Assembly: GCF_047495875.1 (NCBI RefSeq)
Contig: NC_092467.1
Span: 24,075,066 to 24,139,065 of the forward strand
Length of the DNA stretch: 64,000 nt
Source of the DNA: Pithys albifrons albifrons
Lineage: Eukaryota > Chordata > Aves > Passeriformes > Thamnophilidae
Direction of reading: 5' to 3'
Shown here: piece by piece, positions 46,060 through 57,869 of the stretch
Position numbering within the stretch: position 1 is the first letter of the stretch
Layout of the letters: each line of letters begins with the position of its first letter
Program-made: the position numbers and the translations under genes
Notes under the pieces: model-generated
Databases searched by the model: none
What the model saw: the letters and a program-made list of their open reading frames with translations, nothing else
What the model was told of the DNA's origin: nothing

Positions 46060-46284
46060 TTACAGCACAGCTACACCTCCCTCGCAGCGGCTGGTGATCA
46101 TGTTGGCAATTTCAGTCCAGCTGTCCATGTGAGGGTTATAAACTTCAACAGAGTCAGAGGTCACCGGAGCAGCAAAATCAGGACTGGGAGCTCGGCCTCC
46201 CGAGGCATAGAGGAGTCCATTCACAGCCACAACACAGACACCAGCTCTTGGCATCTTCATTGGTGCAACTTCAACCCACTTTTC
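46060..46284 (-). CDS. IPP: IPP terminal exon, Kelch blade 6
   Basis: CATTAG acceptor. Encodes EKWVEVAPMKMPRAGVCVVA, then NGLLYASGGRAPSPDF, ending ITSRCEGGVAVL and TAA. Confidence 0.95.
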   Translation of the reverse strand, partial: EKWVEVAPMKMPRAGVCVVAVNGLLYASGGRAPSPDFAAPVTSDSVEVYNPHMDSWTEIANMITSRCEGGVAVL

Positions 46285-49200
46285 CTAATGAGAAGGAGAA
46301 AGAGAGAACAAGTAGTTTTAGGGCAAGCCCCAATTCTGATAAAGTAAATTTTAAAGCTTAAAGACTCAAATATATACAAAGAACAGTATGTATACACTTC
46401 ACAGGCTCAGATATGGTATGTGTACAGTATCAAGAGGATTATCAAGCCAGGAATGACAACACTTTCACAAGGAGTCCAAATAGTGCTAGTCATTAAACAC
46501 CAGATCCCATACTGTCTGTACACAACACCTCTCCCTTCAGTCACTGCAAGATGAAGTTTGTCTCCAAAACAGAGAATGGTACAGTCTGAGGTGGGAAATA
46601 AGGAAAACTAGATTCCCTTCAAAAAGCAAACAGATGAGTACATTGGATTATGTTTTTAACAGTAGCTACTCTTCCAAAGAGCATCATAAAATATGAGCAG
46701 TAACAGTCAAGAATAATTCCTTATTTTTAGTGATGCTGAAATGCCATTTTGATACAGAAGAAAGATCCTTAACATTTCAGTGAGTTTTTTCTCTCTAGTA
46801 AATAAGATTATTGACCTTTCTATTGCAGAGGAGGAATCTATCCTCTTATTTTAACACTAACAAGTATTTACTAAACTACAGTATATCTGTGCATGGTTAA
46901 ACCATGACAACGAGTTAGGACAGACCCTGAGAACATCAAAGCTTTGTTTCACTCAAGCTCACCAGCCAGCAGTGAAAAGGAATTTCTAGCTTTTTAAAGA
47001 AAGGAAGCAGGCTACCTCTGGAGTATCTTACACAACCTTGATGCAACCTACATTTATGAAAGGAAAGGATTCCACCATACCTCTTCAAATGAGTATCTTT
47101 CTACACTAGCAAGTGCATCCTGAGCTTCATTCCAGCCTCCCACAGCATAGATACAATCGTTGAGAACAGCCACACCAAGATATGCTCTCCGGGTGCCCAT
47201 TGGAGCGAGCTCAGACCAACGTTTAGATATCGGGTCATAGACTTCAACAGAATGTAGCTCTGCTCCTTCACTGCTGATACCACCAACAACATAGATCAGA
47301 CCTGCAGAAACAGAATTTCTCCTCTGTTAGCTTTCATAATACAAAACCACAAAATGACTGTCACAACAAAGGTTTCAGCCTGACATTAAGATGACTTAAG
47401 AATGACAGGAAAAAAACTCCTTTCTTCAGTAGCAGTGCACATAAAGCTTTTGCATGAGTAACTTGAGGCTCGAGCAGCATCTCTGATGAAAGAAAAAATT
47501 AATTAAGTGCAGGGGAGGGAATTCAGAAGGTGGCAACTGCTGACCAGGCCTGAATCAAATACTTAACAGGTACATTTATTGACCAAGTATTTAGACGTGT
47601 CTGCCTCTACATAACCTATAGCAGCTCTTCAGATTGTCACAAAGAAACACGCACAAACCAAAATATGTAAGATAAATAAAAAACAGTATCAGGAAAAACT
47701 ATTTTCATGAGATAAAAGGCACAAGACAAGAGAGAACTTTACATTCTCTGAGTTCTGCAGAATTAAAAATATGATACTAGAAGAACAAACATGGGAGACA
47801 CAAATACGTGCAACTGACAGCTCAGTAGAAGACAACAGTAGGAATTCATGACTGACACATAAAGCTTCAAAATCCAATAGCTATTGGAACTATTTATGGA
47901 TACAAACTTAACAATACTCACCTTGCATTTCACAACATCCAAAGCAGTAACGGGGCATAGCCATGCTTCCCACTACTTCCCAACAATTTTCTTCAGGATC
48001 AAATCTTTCAATTGTGTTGCCAATCTCTGCTCCAACCCAACCTCCTGCAAATAACAGCAAACACAGGAAAGAATTGAATGGCATGAAGTCCTGTGTTAGC
48101 TTCATATTTAGACACAGTACACTGTTCCAGGACAAAATCTGAAAACAGCATGCAGTCAGTCTACAAAGGAAAAAAGTTGTAAGTAAACAATAACTAATCT
48201 CCAAAGATCTAGTATATGAATGCTTATGGACACAGCTGGTTTTCAAAACTTAACTCTGCAAATTTGCATCATCAAGATGTAATATTTAAAATCAAATAAA
48301 TTTGCAAGTTCCAGGAATTATTATCTTTAAAATTAACTTCACTCAAAAACCCCCCGAACTTACCCAGAGCATAGATAGCCCCATAGCATGTGCACACTCC
48401 CAGTGCACAACGGGGATGGTTCATGGAAGCCACAGTTGTCCACTGCTTAGTAACAGGGTCATAACATTCAGTACAGTCAAAAATCATCGAGTTGTCCTCA
48501 CCTGCATAGTAAGAGCAAGAACAGAGACAGGGGAAGTGTTTTGCAGATATGGAAACATTCTTCAGCACCTTCCAGGACAGACAACATTTGAATACATGAT
48601 CCATCTTTTAGCAAACGGCCAACGTAGCGAAAGCATTGTTTATACCCAGAACTGAATCATCACTAGGAACTGCTTTCATCAACAGTTCCCTGAAACATTA
48701 CTGAAAACATCAGAGGGATGAACAACCACAGTGCTGCATGTGTTTCACTCAGCAGCACAACTGACAGCATTTTCAAGGCCAAAGAATGTCTTCTGCAGTG
48801 ACAAAACCAGTCTACATATGCATTCTTGAGTGATGGGCTGGTAGAGCTACTCATCACATCCTTGTGCAAACACACATAGCAAGCATTTCCAGACAAGCAG
48901 ACCACAAGTGGTCTGTCCAGTGCTACTTACATGCTTCTGCTAGACTACAAGTAAGAAAAGAAATTGTATTAGTAGTGGTATGCAAAGTCCAAAGAATAGG
49001 AAACATCTCTTAGTATATATCTGCACATGTTCACGTGGAACCTGTGACTTGTTACACCATGAGGGGAGAGCAGCTTAGTAAAACCTGGTCAACACAGGAG
49101 CCCAAGCAGGCATTCACAGAACAGTGATGCTGGAGAACCAAGGAACGCCAATTCAATTGTTATGACACCTACAAGTTGTATTATCTACTGTTGGGCTCCT

Positions 49201-51455
49201 CAGAACCACTTAACAGGAAGAAGAATTTAAAATAATCCCCATTCATGAGTTCTCCAGTAGCCATATAACAAAGAAAGCATGTTCCAGCTCTTACCTCCAA
49301 TGGCATAGACCATTCCTCCCACCACAGCCACCCCCAGCCCACTCCGGGCCTGGTGGAGAGAGGAAACTGTGGTCCAGTAGTGGCTGAAGGTGTCAAATCT
49401 CTCCACACAGCTGAGGGCTCTGCTGTCACTCCAGCGTCCTCCCTGCAGTCGGGTGTATCCACCTGGAAAGTAGTGGAAAGACCATGGCTGAGTAAGAGCT
49501 TCTTGCTCATCCCCATGCTCCTGTATCTAAACCACTGAAAAAATTACAGTAACAGCCATTTAGCCACTTTTAGTAGGAATTGCTTTTAACAATAGGTTGG
49601 TTTCTCCAGCACACAAGAAAGAATGGTTGGCCTGAGGATCGCAGAAATTGTGCTGAGCTGACACCACAATGCTACAAATCTAAGTCAGTGCTAAGTTCCC
49701 ACAGGGTGAAACAAACCCATTCCCTTCCAACATAAAGCTGCAGCTTTGCTGAATACTTGCAATTTCAAGTTTCCCATCACAAGAACCAATTCTCTATCCT
49801 GGATAGAGAAAACTCCAGCCCTCAGAAAAACAAAAGGTGCAGTGGATTTGCATATACCATTCCAGCAGTGAACCCTGAGTAAATCCTCTGCTGATTGGCA
49901 GTTTTCCACCTAAGGCAAATTATTTCGAAACAGCAAATCTGGGCTTTGAACACCAGTCATAATGACAAGAAATGTGAATGCTGGTCTTTTGTGCAATGCT
50001 AAGCAGAAAGCAGCTAACATGGTAAATCAGTCATGATGAAACATTTTGCTATCTCTTTATATATTTTGATTTTTAAAAAATCCAGTATCTCTTCAGTATT
50101 GTAATATGAGATACTACTTCATTTGTTTTACAAGGTTCAAACAGCCACACTCTAACCTACTGCATAAAGGTACTTCCTGGCTTTCCTCCGGGGACGACCT
50201 TTAGAAGCCTGCAGAAAACTGCTGACCTTGTTGTCTTTGGGAGATTTAGAGACTTCACAATATTCTTTCAACAGAGTTTGCAGGGCCACCCGGAGACTGA
50301 AATCTGGAATACCTTGAGGAAATGAGCAGAATAAAAAAGTACAGTGAAAAGTCACAAACAGTAAGCAACTCACTTGTAGAAAAATTAATAGCGTCTTCTA
50401 AACCAGCAGACAAATCAAGGTTGCCTACTTTTATACGGCTTTTTCAAAAGCAAGTTTTTAAAGTAAGCTGTGCTTGCCTGTTAAAAAATAGAACTTGTTT
50501 GCTGTAAGTATTTTCACTCATCATGCTATTAATGTAAAAAAAAGTCCATCAAAGCCCAATAATTCCAAAAAACACGTGGCTTCCTCACATACAAGCACCG
50601 GATATTCTTTCCGTCTTTCACTTACTTTCTATGTATTTTAACAGCCTCTGTGCCGGCAGCAGAGGGAATCTAACAGGCTCCAGTACTTCTACGACGTGTT
50701 TCTTTCTTTGCCCCACATCCTTCAGAATCCATTGCATCGCCGCTATGAAAACCTGGTACTCGTCCTCGATGCTCAGGTCCTCGCTCCGCAGGATCTTCAC
50801 GAGCTGCTCCTTGGTGAGCGCCAGGAACTCCTCCCCTCCCTGCACCTCCAGGAAGTGCGCGTGGATGTAGCTCTCGGTGAACTCCATCAGGTCGTGACAG
50901 GCGATCTGCTCGGAGAACTGGAAGAGGCCGATGCAGTTCAGCGGGTCGATCTGCCCCTTGAGGAACTCGCAGCAGAGCTCCACCACCTCGGTGAGCTGCA
51001 GCATGTCGGCGGCGACGATGAGCTGCTGGACGTTGTGCTCGGCGATGCTCACCACCCCTGCGGGCACCAAAGCACAGCGGGCCCCGCTCCAGCCTGCGGC
51101 CTCCGGGCACCCGCCCCTCGCCCCCGCCGCGGCCCTCACCTGTGTAGATGAAGTCGAGTAGCGTGTGGAAGGTGCTCGCCTCCACGCCCGCGATCCGCAC
51201 CACGTCCCGCCCGGACTCCTTCATGCCGCTCGCGAACAGCGCCGCGAAGTAGGGGCTGCTGGCCGCCAGCACCAGGCGGTGCACGGCGAACGCCTCCGGG
51301 CCCACCTCCAGCCGCACGTCGCAGAAGCTGTGCCCGGCGCGGAGCCGGTTGATCTGGGCCAGGAGGAGGCGGGCATGGCGGTCGGAGCTGGAGCTGGAGC
51401 TGGAGCTGAGGCTGGAGCTGGGGCCGCCCTTGCCCGGGACGGCACTCGTCGCCAT
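46060..51455 (-). CDS. IPP: IPP, BTB-BACK-Kelch actin-binding-type protein
   Basis: Kelch-like protein named for intracisternal A particle-promoted polypeptide. The family acts as actin-associated proteins or as substrate adaptors for cullin-3 ligases; which applies here is not visible. Eight exons give 592 aa (human 584), and all phases agree. The start at 51455 has G at -3 and +4. Domain order: a polyserine N-terminus (residues 13-24), BTB at about 38-145 with HSFCDVRLEVG and HRLVLAASSPYFAALF, BACK at about 150-270 with FLKGQIDPLNCIGLFQFSEQ and EEFLALTKEQLVKILRSEDL, a basic linker RRKARKYLYAVGG, then six Kelch blades (about 297-592) with repeated GG pairs and GLGV/YAIGG-type motifs, ending CEGGVAVL. 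The promoter lies in a CpG island. The polyserine stretch is longer than I recall in mammals. Confidence 0.97.
47081..47301 (-). CDS. IPP: IPP exon 7, Kelch blades 4-5
   Basis: CTGCAG acceptor and GTATGG donor. Encodes LIYVVGGISSEGAELHSVEV, then GTRRAYLGVAVLNDCIYAVG, ending YSFEE in phase 0. Confidence 0.95.
47922..48044 (-). CDS. IPP: IPP exon 6, Kelch blade 3
   Basis: TTGCAG acceptor and GTGAGT donor. Encodes GWVGAEIGNTIERFDPEENC through MPRYCFGCCEMQ. Confidence 0.95.
48364..48501 (-). CDS. IPP: IPP exon 5, Kelch blade 2
   Basis: ATGCAG acceptor and GTAAGT donor. Encodes DNSMIFDCTECYDPVTKQW, then NHPRCALGVCTCYGAIYAL. Confidence 0.95.
49295..49462 (-). CDS. IPP: IPP exon 4, Kelch blade 1
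   Basis: TTCCAG acceptor and GTAAGA donor. Encodes GYTRLQGGRWSDSRALSCVE, then FDTFSHYWTTVSSL and GLGVAVVGGMVYAIG. Confidence 0.95.
50157..50312 (-). CDS. IPP: IPP exon 3, BACK to Kelch linker
   Basis: CTCAAG acceptor and GTTAGA donor. Encodes IPDFSLRVALQTLLKEYCEV and the basic KGRPRRKARKYLYAV. Confidence 0.93.
50626..51057 (-). CDS. IPP: IPP exon 2, end of BTB and BACK
   Basis: CCGCAG acceptor, 82 nt after exon 1, and a GTAAGT donor. Encodes VVSIAEHNVQQLIVAADMLQ through the BACK domain to RLLKYIE. Confidence 0.95.
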
Positions 51456-51640
51456 CGCGGCGCTGCTGCTGCTGCTGCGGCGGCCCCGGCACCTCCCGCG
51501 CAGCCCCGGCCCCGGCCCCGGCCCCGCCTCGCGCCGCGCACGCGCCTGCCCCGCCCGCCCGGGAGCGCGCGCGGGGAGTGAGAACCCCGCTGAGGCGGCT
51601 GTGCCGGGGCCGGGCGGGTGTTGTGAGGGGAGGGCTGAGG
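50740..51640. promoter_or_regulatory. IPP: CpG island over IPP exons 1-2 and promoter
   Basis: CpG-dense stretch covering the first two exons and about 180 nt upstream of the ATG. It includes tandem GGCCCC units near 51502-51526 and CCCGCCC boxes. No TATA box. Confidence 0.75.
51140..51455 (-). CDS. IPP: IPP exon 1, polyserine and start of BTB
   Basis: ATG to DFIYT, ending in phase 1 at a GTGAGG donor. AGC/TCC repeats encode the SSSSSSSS tract. The frame stays open upstream of the ATG through (AGC)n, so an upstream start cannot be fully excluded. Confidence 0.93.
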
Positions 51641-51830
51641 GGTGTCTGTGTCTGTGTGTCTGTGTCTGTGTGTCTGTGTGTCTGTGTGTCTGTGTGTCTG
51701 TGTGTCTGTGTGTCTGTGTCTGTGTGCGCTGAGGGCTCCGTGTGTGTGTGTGTGTGTGTGCTGAGGGCTGTGTGTGCATGTGCTCAGGGGTCTGTGTGTG
51801 TGCGTGCCCAGGGCTCTGTGCTGAGCTCAC
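51641..51830. repeat. (GTGTCT/GTGTGTCT)n microsatellite with longer-period array
   Basis: A run of CTGTGTGT octamers to about 51728 grades into (GT)n segments spaced by GCTGAGGGCT-like units. It lies immediately upstream of the IPP CpG island. Confidence 0.9.
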
Positions 51831-51924
51831 ACGCCTCAGCCAGCAATGGTTCTGGAGCCTCTGTTCCATCCTTTGTCCAAGCTCCTGCCTGGGCACTTGG
51901 GACCATGAGGCCCCCAAGGAATCT

Positions 51925-52385
51925 TGGAATCATCAAAGGTAGAAGAGATCTTTAAGGTCATCAAGTACAACTGTCTGCCCAGCACTGTGACTGTAACCCC
52001 TAAACCACAATCACCCAGATCCAGGCGCCTCTGGAACACCTCCAGGGGTGGTGACTCCACGAACTCCCTGGGCAACCTATTCCAATTCCTGACCATCCCA
52101 GCAGTGAAAATTTTTTTCTAGTACCTAATGTGAATCTCCCCTGTCTCAGCTTTAGGCCATTTCCGCTGGTCCTCTCATTGGAAGTAGAAAAGACTGGCCC
52201 AACCTTGCTACAAGCTCAGGTAGTTGCAGAGAGCGATGAGGTTTCCCTTGAGCCTCCTCAAGACTAAAATGCAGCTCCTTCAGCTGCTCCTCATAAGATG
52301 CATTTTCTAGGCCTTTCACGAACCTTGTTGCCCTTTGCTGGACACACTCCAGCACCTCAATGTCCTTTCTAAACTGAGGAGTCCC
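51925..52385 (-). mobile_element. CR1 retrotransposon 3' portion (inverted, ~460 bp)
   Basis: Starts GGAATCATCAAAGGTAGAAG and continues through CCTCCAGGGGTGGTGACTCC, TTTCCCTTGAGCCTCCTC and TGGACACACTCCAGCACCTC, all reverse complement of the CR1 3' coding end and 3' UTR. The remnant reverse transcriptase frame is interrupted. Confidence 0.9.
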
Positions 52386-52696
52386 TCTGCACCCCCACAG
52401 GAACCTCTGGCCACCCTGGGCTCGCTGCCTGCTCCGTGAGGAGCTTGTTTGTGGTTAAAACTGGTCCCCCAATAGGTTATTCACTTATTCACTGCCTTGA
52501 CAATCTCTGCCCCTCGGTCTTATTCCTCTCAGTCATGCTCTTGCAAACTGGATCCTTGCCCACCTCAATCTGTGCTTGTGAGGGAGGAACATGGCTATGT
52601 TGGGGAGAAACCACAGCTGCTGCCTGCCTGGGGAACTGCCGAGATGGGATGTGGGGACATTGCCTGTCCTTAGCTCAGGGCTGTGGCACCAGAGCC

Positions 52697-52832
52697 AGCA
52701 CTGACAGAGGAGGAACATCCCATACCGAGTTTAACACACATGGTCACTGGGTCTGGCAGAGCTGGCATCGATTCTGAGAGAAAAGCATCCCTCCTGAGTT
52801 TTCCACAACTGTTCCAGAAGCGTGACAGGCAG
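52697..52832. repeat. Direct repeat, copy 1 (136 bp)
   Basis: Shares GGGTCTGGCAGAGCTGGCA, CACAACTGTTCCAG and flanking sequence with 53019-53154, at roughly 80% or better by eye. Confidence 0.75.
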
Positions 52833-53018
52833 GGCCAGCCCAGCACCCCCTTTCTCCATAGTGTCATGCCACGTTTGGGCCTTCCTCTTAATTCCAGCAC
52901 AGATGTTTCACCAGTGTCCTGCAGCAGCACCACGTGAGGCAATGAAGTCAGCACTGACCCTGAGGCAGAGCCTGCTTCCATCTCACTCTGTATAATTCCC
53001 TGAGTCACTGCATGCCTG

Positions 53019-53154
53019 AGCACTGACAGGGGATGAGCTTCACATACTGAGTTAAATGCACACGGTCACCGGGTCTGGCAGAGCTGGCACCGATTCAGAG
53101 AAAGAAGCATCTCTCCTGAGTTTTTCACAACTGTTCCAGGAGTGTGACATCCAG
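53019..53154. repeat. Direct repeat, copy 2 (136 bp)
   Basis: Second copy, 322 bp downstream of the first, in the same orientation. Confidence 0.75.
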
Positions 53155-54075
53155 CCAAATCAAAAAGTGATCAGAGAGCCACTTGGAACGCTTCCATATC
53201 TATTTACCATGAGACTGGGAAAGAAAAACATGTCTGCTCTCAGGAACAACGGTCATGGCCCCTCAGACTTTTCTCATAATTCTGCATTTCATTGTAATAA
53301 CTTTAAAATGTACTTCTGGAAGGAATCTGAATCATGATACCCTCTGGGGGCTGTTGGTTTCTCTGTTCATCAGCATTACATTCTAATTACATTTTAAGTT
53401 GTTCTTAAAAAAATATCCATAGAAAACTAGATAAAAGAAGGTTTCTGCAAGCACACAGTTGGATGCACACTGATACAACTCAGTATAAATTTTGAGCTCA
53501 GCTAATAAATGCATTGAGGTTTTCTTTCTTTCACGCATCAGTAAAAGAAACCAGACCCCTCTCGTGCTGACATTTTATTCATCGGAAGCGGCCTGTGAGT
53601 AAAAGGCTTAGAATTCTCCTAAACACCAGTGGGTTGCTCACTGGCTGATGTCAGCTGTTAGACTCCTGGCCAGCACTAGGATTTCACACCACAGCGCCAA
53701 ATTTATGGACACAAAATAGCCCTGCTGAGATGGCTACTTTGCCCCAAAGGCCTGTTAATGTGGCTGGATGGTTCTGTCCCCAGGAAAGCACATTGCTTCA
53801 GCAGGTGTCTTCTGTGACCACACAGGGGCTGTACAGGATGGGGCTAATGGTCCCATAAACTATTGTGCATTTCCCAAAACACGCCGTAGATTTTCAGGAA
53901 ACAAACAAGCTATTCAGGCTATCTCTTGAAAAACCCCTTTCTCGCAGAAGCCCGTGGCTGCTCAGATTTCACTGCCTGGAGCCTTCTCAGGAAAACCCTT
54001 CCAGATGCCTGGATGATCTGTGGAGTCGAGGGAAGTATCTTGCTGTCTTTCCCGAATCCTGCAGGTGCCGCTGTT

Positions 54076-54149
54076 ACTGCAGGGTAATGTGTTGGAACAT
54101 TAACAAAAGCGGGACTGCAGGGTGGTATATTAGAACATTAACAACCGGG
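54076..54149. repeat. Tandem duplication, two ~37-bp units
   Basis: ACTGCAGGGTAATGTG then GAACATTAACAAAAGCGGG is followed directly by ACTGCAGGGTGGTATA then GAACATTAACAACCGGG. Confidence 0.8.
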
Positions 54150-55074
54150 AGGTTGAAAGTTGTTGCGTGTGGAGGTGCTGAACCTCTCCTCTGCTACAGC
54201 GAGATCTTTGTTAGATTCAAGGTTTTCTGGATTTTTTTTTGTTTAGTTTGTTTTTTTCTTGCCTCCCCCCCTCTCAGTACAGATGGAGAACTTTTAGTCT
54301 TGAAAAAAACCCACACCAGTAAACCTGCCACCAGAAAACCCCCAACCACAGACTCCTCCAAAAAAGAGAAAAGAATGATTTGAATGTGCAGTTTTACCTG
54401 ACTGTTTCTTGTCGGAAACCTCTCCATCATACCTGTGGCTTTGAGGATCGTTATGACTTAATACTCAAGCAGTAGCCTTACTATATTTCACAGTCATGCA
54501 ACATGGGGGACAGAGGAGGCTGCCTGGGTACTTGTAAGGTATTCCTTGAAGGCAACATCGGTTACCCCACTATCACCCCAGTGGTGATAATCATGACTAG
54601 TTATCATATTGTCTACCCAGTCAAAAGCCTCTAATGAGGTACAGGCACTAGATTCTAATTAGATACCTGCATAAACCGGTTATCAGCTTACATTTTCACG
54701 TGATACATAAGCTTTAGTGGATAAAGAAGCTTCCCTTCAGGGTCTGAATGTTTCCAATCTCAGTGGGTCACAGTGTGCTTCACAGTGAGATAACACATTT
54801 TCCAGATGTAAGCCAGGCATGAGAACACTCTCTTGGCAGGTTTGGGCCAGGCCTAAGAGCTATAACCTTCATTCCAGTGAGGATCAGTGAATCTTGATGA
54901 ATATGTGTGTGTAGGGCAAAGGTCTGAACTGGAATTGACCCAAAAATGGAGAGCAAGAGGGGTCCCCAAAGCTAGTCCTTCTGCACAGGCAGCCCCAGAA
55001 TATAGGACTTATGTGAAAACAGGTGAGTCTTCACACTACAAGCAAGGTGGTGATGGCTCTGTCCACGACTCAGC

Positions 55075-55274
55075 TCTTCTTCTTGTTCTTCTTTCTTCTT
55101 GTTCTTGTTCTTGTTCTTGTTCTTCTTCTTCTTCTTCTTCTTCTTCTTGTTCTTCTTCTTCTTCCTCTTCCTCTTCTTCCTCTTCCTCTTCTTCTTCTTC
55201 TTCCTCTTCCTCTACCTCCTCCTCCTCTTCTTCCTCCTCGTCCTCCTCATCCTCCTCCTCCTCCTCCTCTCTCT
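55075..55274. repeat. Polypyrimidine (CTT/CCT)n microsatellite, ~200 bp
   Basis: Nearly pure C/T on the plus strand. TTCTTG units come first, then TTC and finally CTC triplets. It creates spurious polyserine, polyleucine and polyglutamate frames. Confidence 0.95.
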
Positions 55275-57869
55275 TTAGAAACCTTTGTGAGCTTTTTGTC
55301 TGTTTTGGAAATAGCAATTAGGAAATTTTATTTCACTATAGTAAGGCTTCGTGTAAAGGTGGCATTACGGTAACAGTCTGGTATCAGAGTTGTCAGTCTG
55401 GACAGGTTTAGCATTCTTGAAGTGAGTATTAAGAAACTCTCCTGAGTATCCAGATCACACCCAGGGTACTTGAGGCACAGGCTGTGCTGGCGTCCAGCTG
55501 AGGGGGGTGTTGCTCTCCAGTGACCAGCCATGCCCCGGGGAGCCATGTGGCAGGCAGCAAAAGTGGGGAACACACCTGAACCACAAGGGCCTTCAGAGGG
55601 AATGTGTCATTCTCAGTGAGTAATGCACAGATAATGTCTTGTGATTTCAGCAGCACTGGCAATATTTCACTGCTGTGTGCTCCAAGCTTCACCTTCACTA
55701 TAGCATTGGGTGGAAAGGTGAGTGGTGTATGATATGAAGTAAAAAAAGGAGGAAAAAACTTTTCAGTCTTAAAGTATGCCTTAACAGTGAAAGGATCGTG
55801 TCATCTGACCTACTTGTTTGGAGAGGTTTGTGTTCTGGGTACACTTACCTAGCAGGAAGTTTGGAGGAATTCCAGTCAAACTGGGAATGTTGTGCAACAT
55901 GCATGGCTGCAGTTCCCCATCACTTAGATTATTCTTGTGTTTAAGCCACAGATCTGGAACAATTCCAGGCAATTTGATTTAAAGTAAACATCCTGGATGC
56001 AGTGTGTCAGATACTAGCACAATATTGTTTTAGTCTTTCTCATTTCTCCTGTGGGAATAATCATTCCATGAAGAAGGAAAGTGATCTAATGAGAGAATTA
56101 ACTGAAGAGCTTGAACACTGAATTAATCACAGCTGTCTGAAAGGGGAACCAAGGCGAACTCCACAGAGAGCTCACTGCATTTCCAAGGAAGGAGGCCAAA
56201 ATAATACTAAGACTCAGATAGCAGACCAAAACAGAGGCAGGAGAGATATGCTTTAAGTAGCTAAAAGGAATCAAAACTTCCCTTTAACAGCAGAGAGACT
56301 TTCTCCCCTCATTTGTCTGTGAAGATAAATCCCAGTAGAAGGGGATCCCTGCAAATTTGTCTTGAGCATGTTGAAAGCTGCCAGATTGTTGGGGTCTGAT
56401 GCTAACTGTGCTCTCATACTTATTTGAAGCAGATAATTGATTTCATAGCTTGGATCTTTTTTCAGTAGCAGTCTAGAGCTGACCTACAGCTTCACACTGA
56501 GTTAGATCTGCTTGCTAAGGTGACTGCATCAAAGGTGCAAGTCTTTTTTTGCCAAAAGGAAAAATGAGATGTGCTTGAGAATTATCAGTTTGCAGGCATG
56601 TGGGAATTCAGTCTTGCCATTAGCAAAGTTTGGCACTGTTTCAAATTGTAATCCAAACCCTAAAGCTTTTCAGACTCTTCACTTAACTCTTCTTGTCTAA
56701 ATCTCTTGTGTTTCCTTGCATAATAAAGTAGAGCAAACACACAACAAACCCATGAGCAGTCTAGAGCATGTGGCATTTTTTTAAATAACTCCAAGTTATA
56801 CAAGCTTTTGGAACAGGAAAAAAAAAGGTAAGGAACATAACCAGAAAACGTGCATAAATTCAGCTCATTTTATTCCTTTTATAATATACAGGCATTAGAT
56901 ACACACCAGGAGCATGTTTGCTCTCCTTGAACATATTGCAGTTGTGTTGGCAGGGCTTGTGAGCTGATTTCATTGAGAAGATGGATAGAGTTAAACTCTG
57001 CCTGATACCCACCACATTCCACAGCCTGTGTGTGCAGTGGGGTCATTTCAGAAGCAGCGCCTCAGTGGAATGTGAGATACGTCATGAACTCTGAGTAACT
57101 GTTCGTAGGATGTCTGTAGGTCCTGCATCCGCTCGCTTGGTGAGTCAGGACTTCCAGGGCTCTGCGTACACTGAAACCTTAAAAGATTAAAACTTCCACA
57201 GTGTAACATTTCAGCTTTAAATGGCTTTGGATGCTACTACACATCACAGCTCCTCAACTGCTCTGCTCTTGCCTTGTCATGAATTTCTCTGGATCACTTT
57301 TTCCAATGATTTACCCTTCCTCAGTGCAAGCATTTTTCATCTTTCTTTTCAGAATTTCACCTTTGGAGGTTTGGTCTGATTTTTTGGTTAGAAAGATCAT
57401 TTTTATTTCAGTCTTGTCCTTCAAAGTGCTTGCAAAATCTCTACTTCATTGTCTGAATAAACATAAGTGTTGACTAGAATCAGAACACAACCTCTGGAAT
57501 TCCAGGCAGAAGATCTGTCTGAGTTTAATGACAACATACTCATTGTAATCTTCTGATACACTTTTTAACAAATTGTGCGCCTGGGTTGTGGTGATTTTGT
57601 TTGCACTTTGTTCTGTTCTGATTTCTTATCAGAATATTACATTAAATGTTATCGAAACCTTAAAAATTCATTTACAGTTCTCCTTTCTCTGCAGGGTGGT
57701 TGTCTCTCAGCAAAGTAAACTAGCCTGTGGGATGTTATTTGACTTAAATAATGCAAAAATTACTATTCGTACAATTTCATTATCTTTCAAAGTACTTGGA
57801 AATCCGTTGTTGAATAACTCATTTTGGTTTTTGGATGCTCAGTTTTTTTGACCTATTCTATTTCATAAA

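Larger units (their letters stand above)
52386..57869. other. Gene-poor intergenic DNA
   Basis: No splice-supported exon found. It contains the 136-bp direct repeats, a 38-bp tandem duplication at 54076-54149, and the polypyrimidine array at 55075-55274. The rest is unassigned. Confidence 0.5.

Noticed and set aside
50670..51917. 415-codon minus-strand frame running through IPP exon 1, its intron and the microsatellite
   Set aside because: It reads through the GT array and leaves the BTB frame after the first exon. The spliced model matches the family.
53865..54383. 172-codon plus-strand open frame
   Set aside because: No recognisable protein blocks, no splice or promoter context, and it spans a tandem duplication.
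54887..55321. Serine-rich plus-strand and glutamate-rich minus-strand open frames
   Set aside because: They are translations of the polypyrimidine microsatellite.
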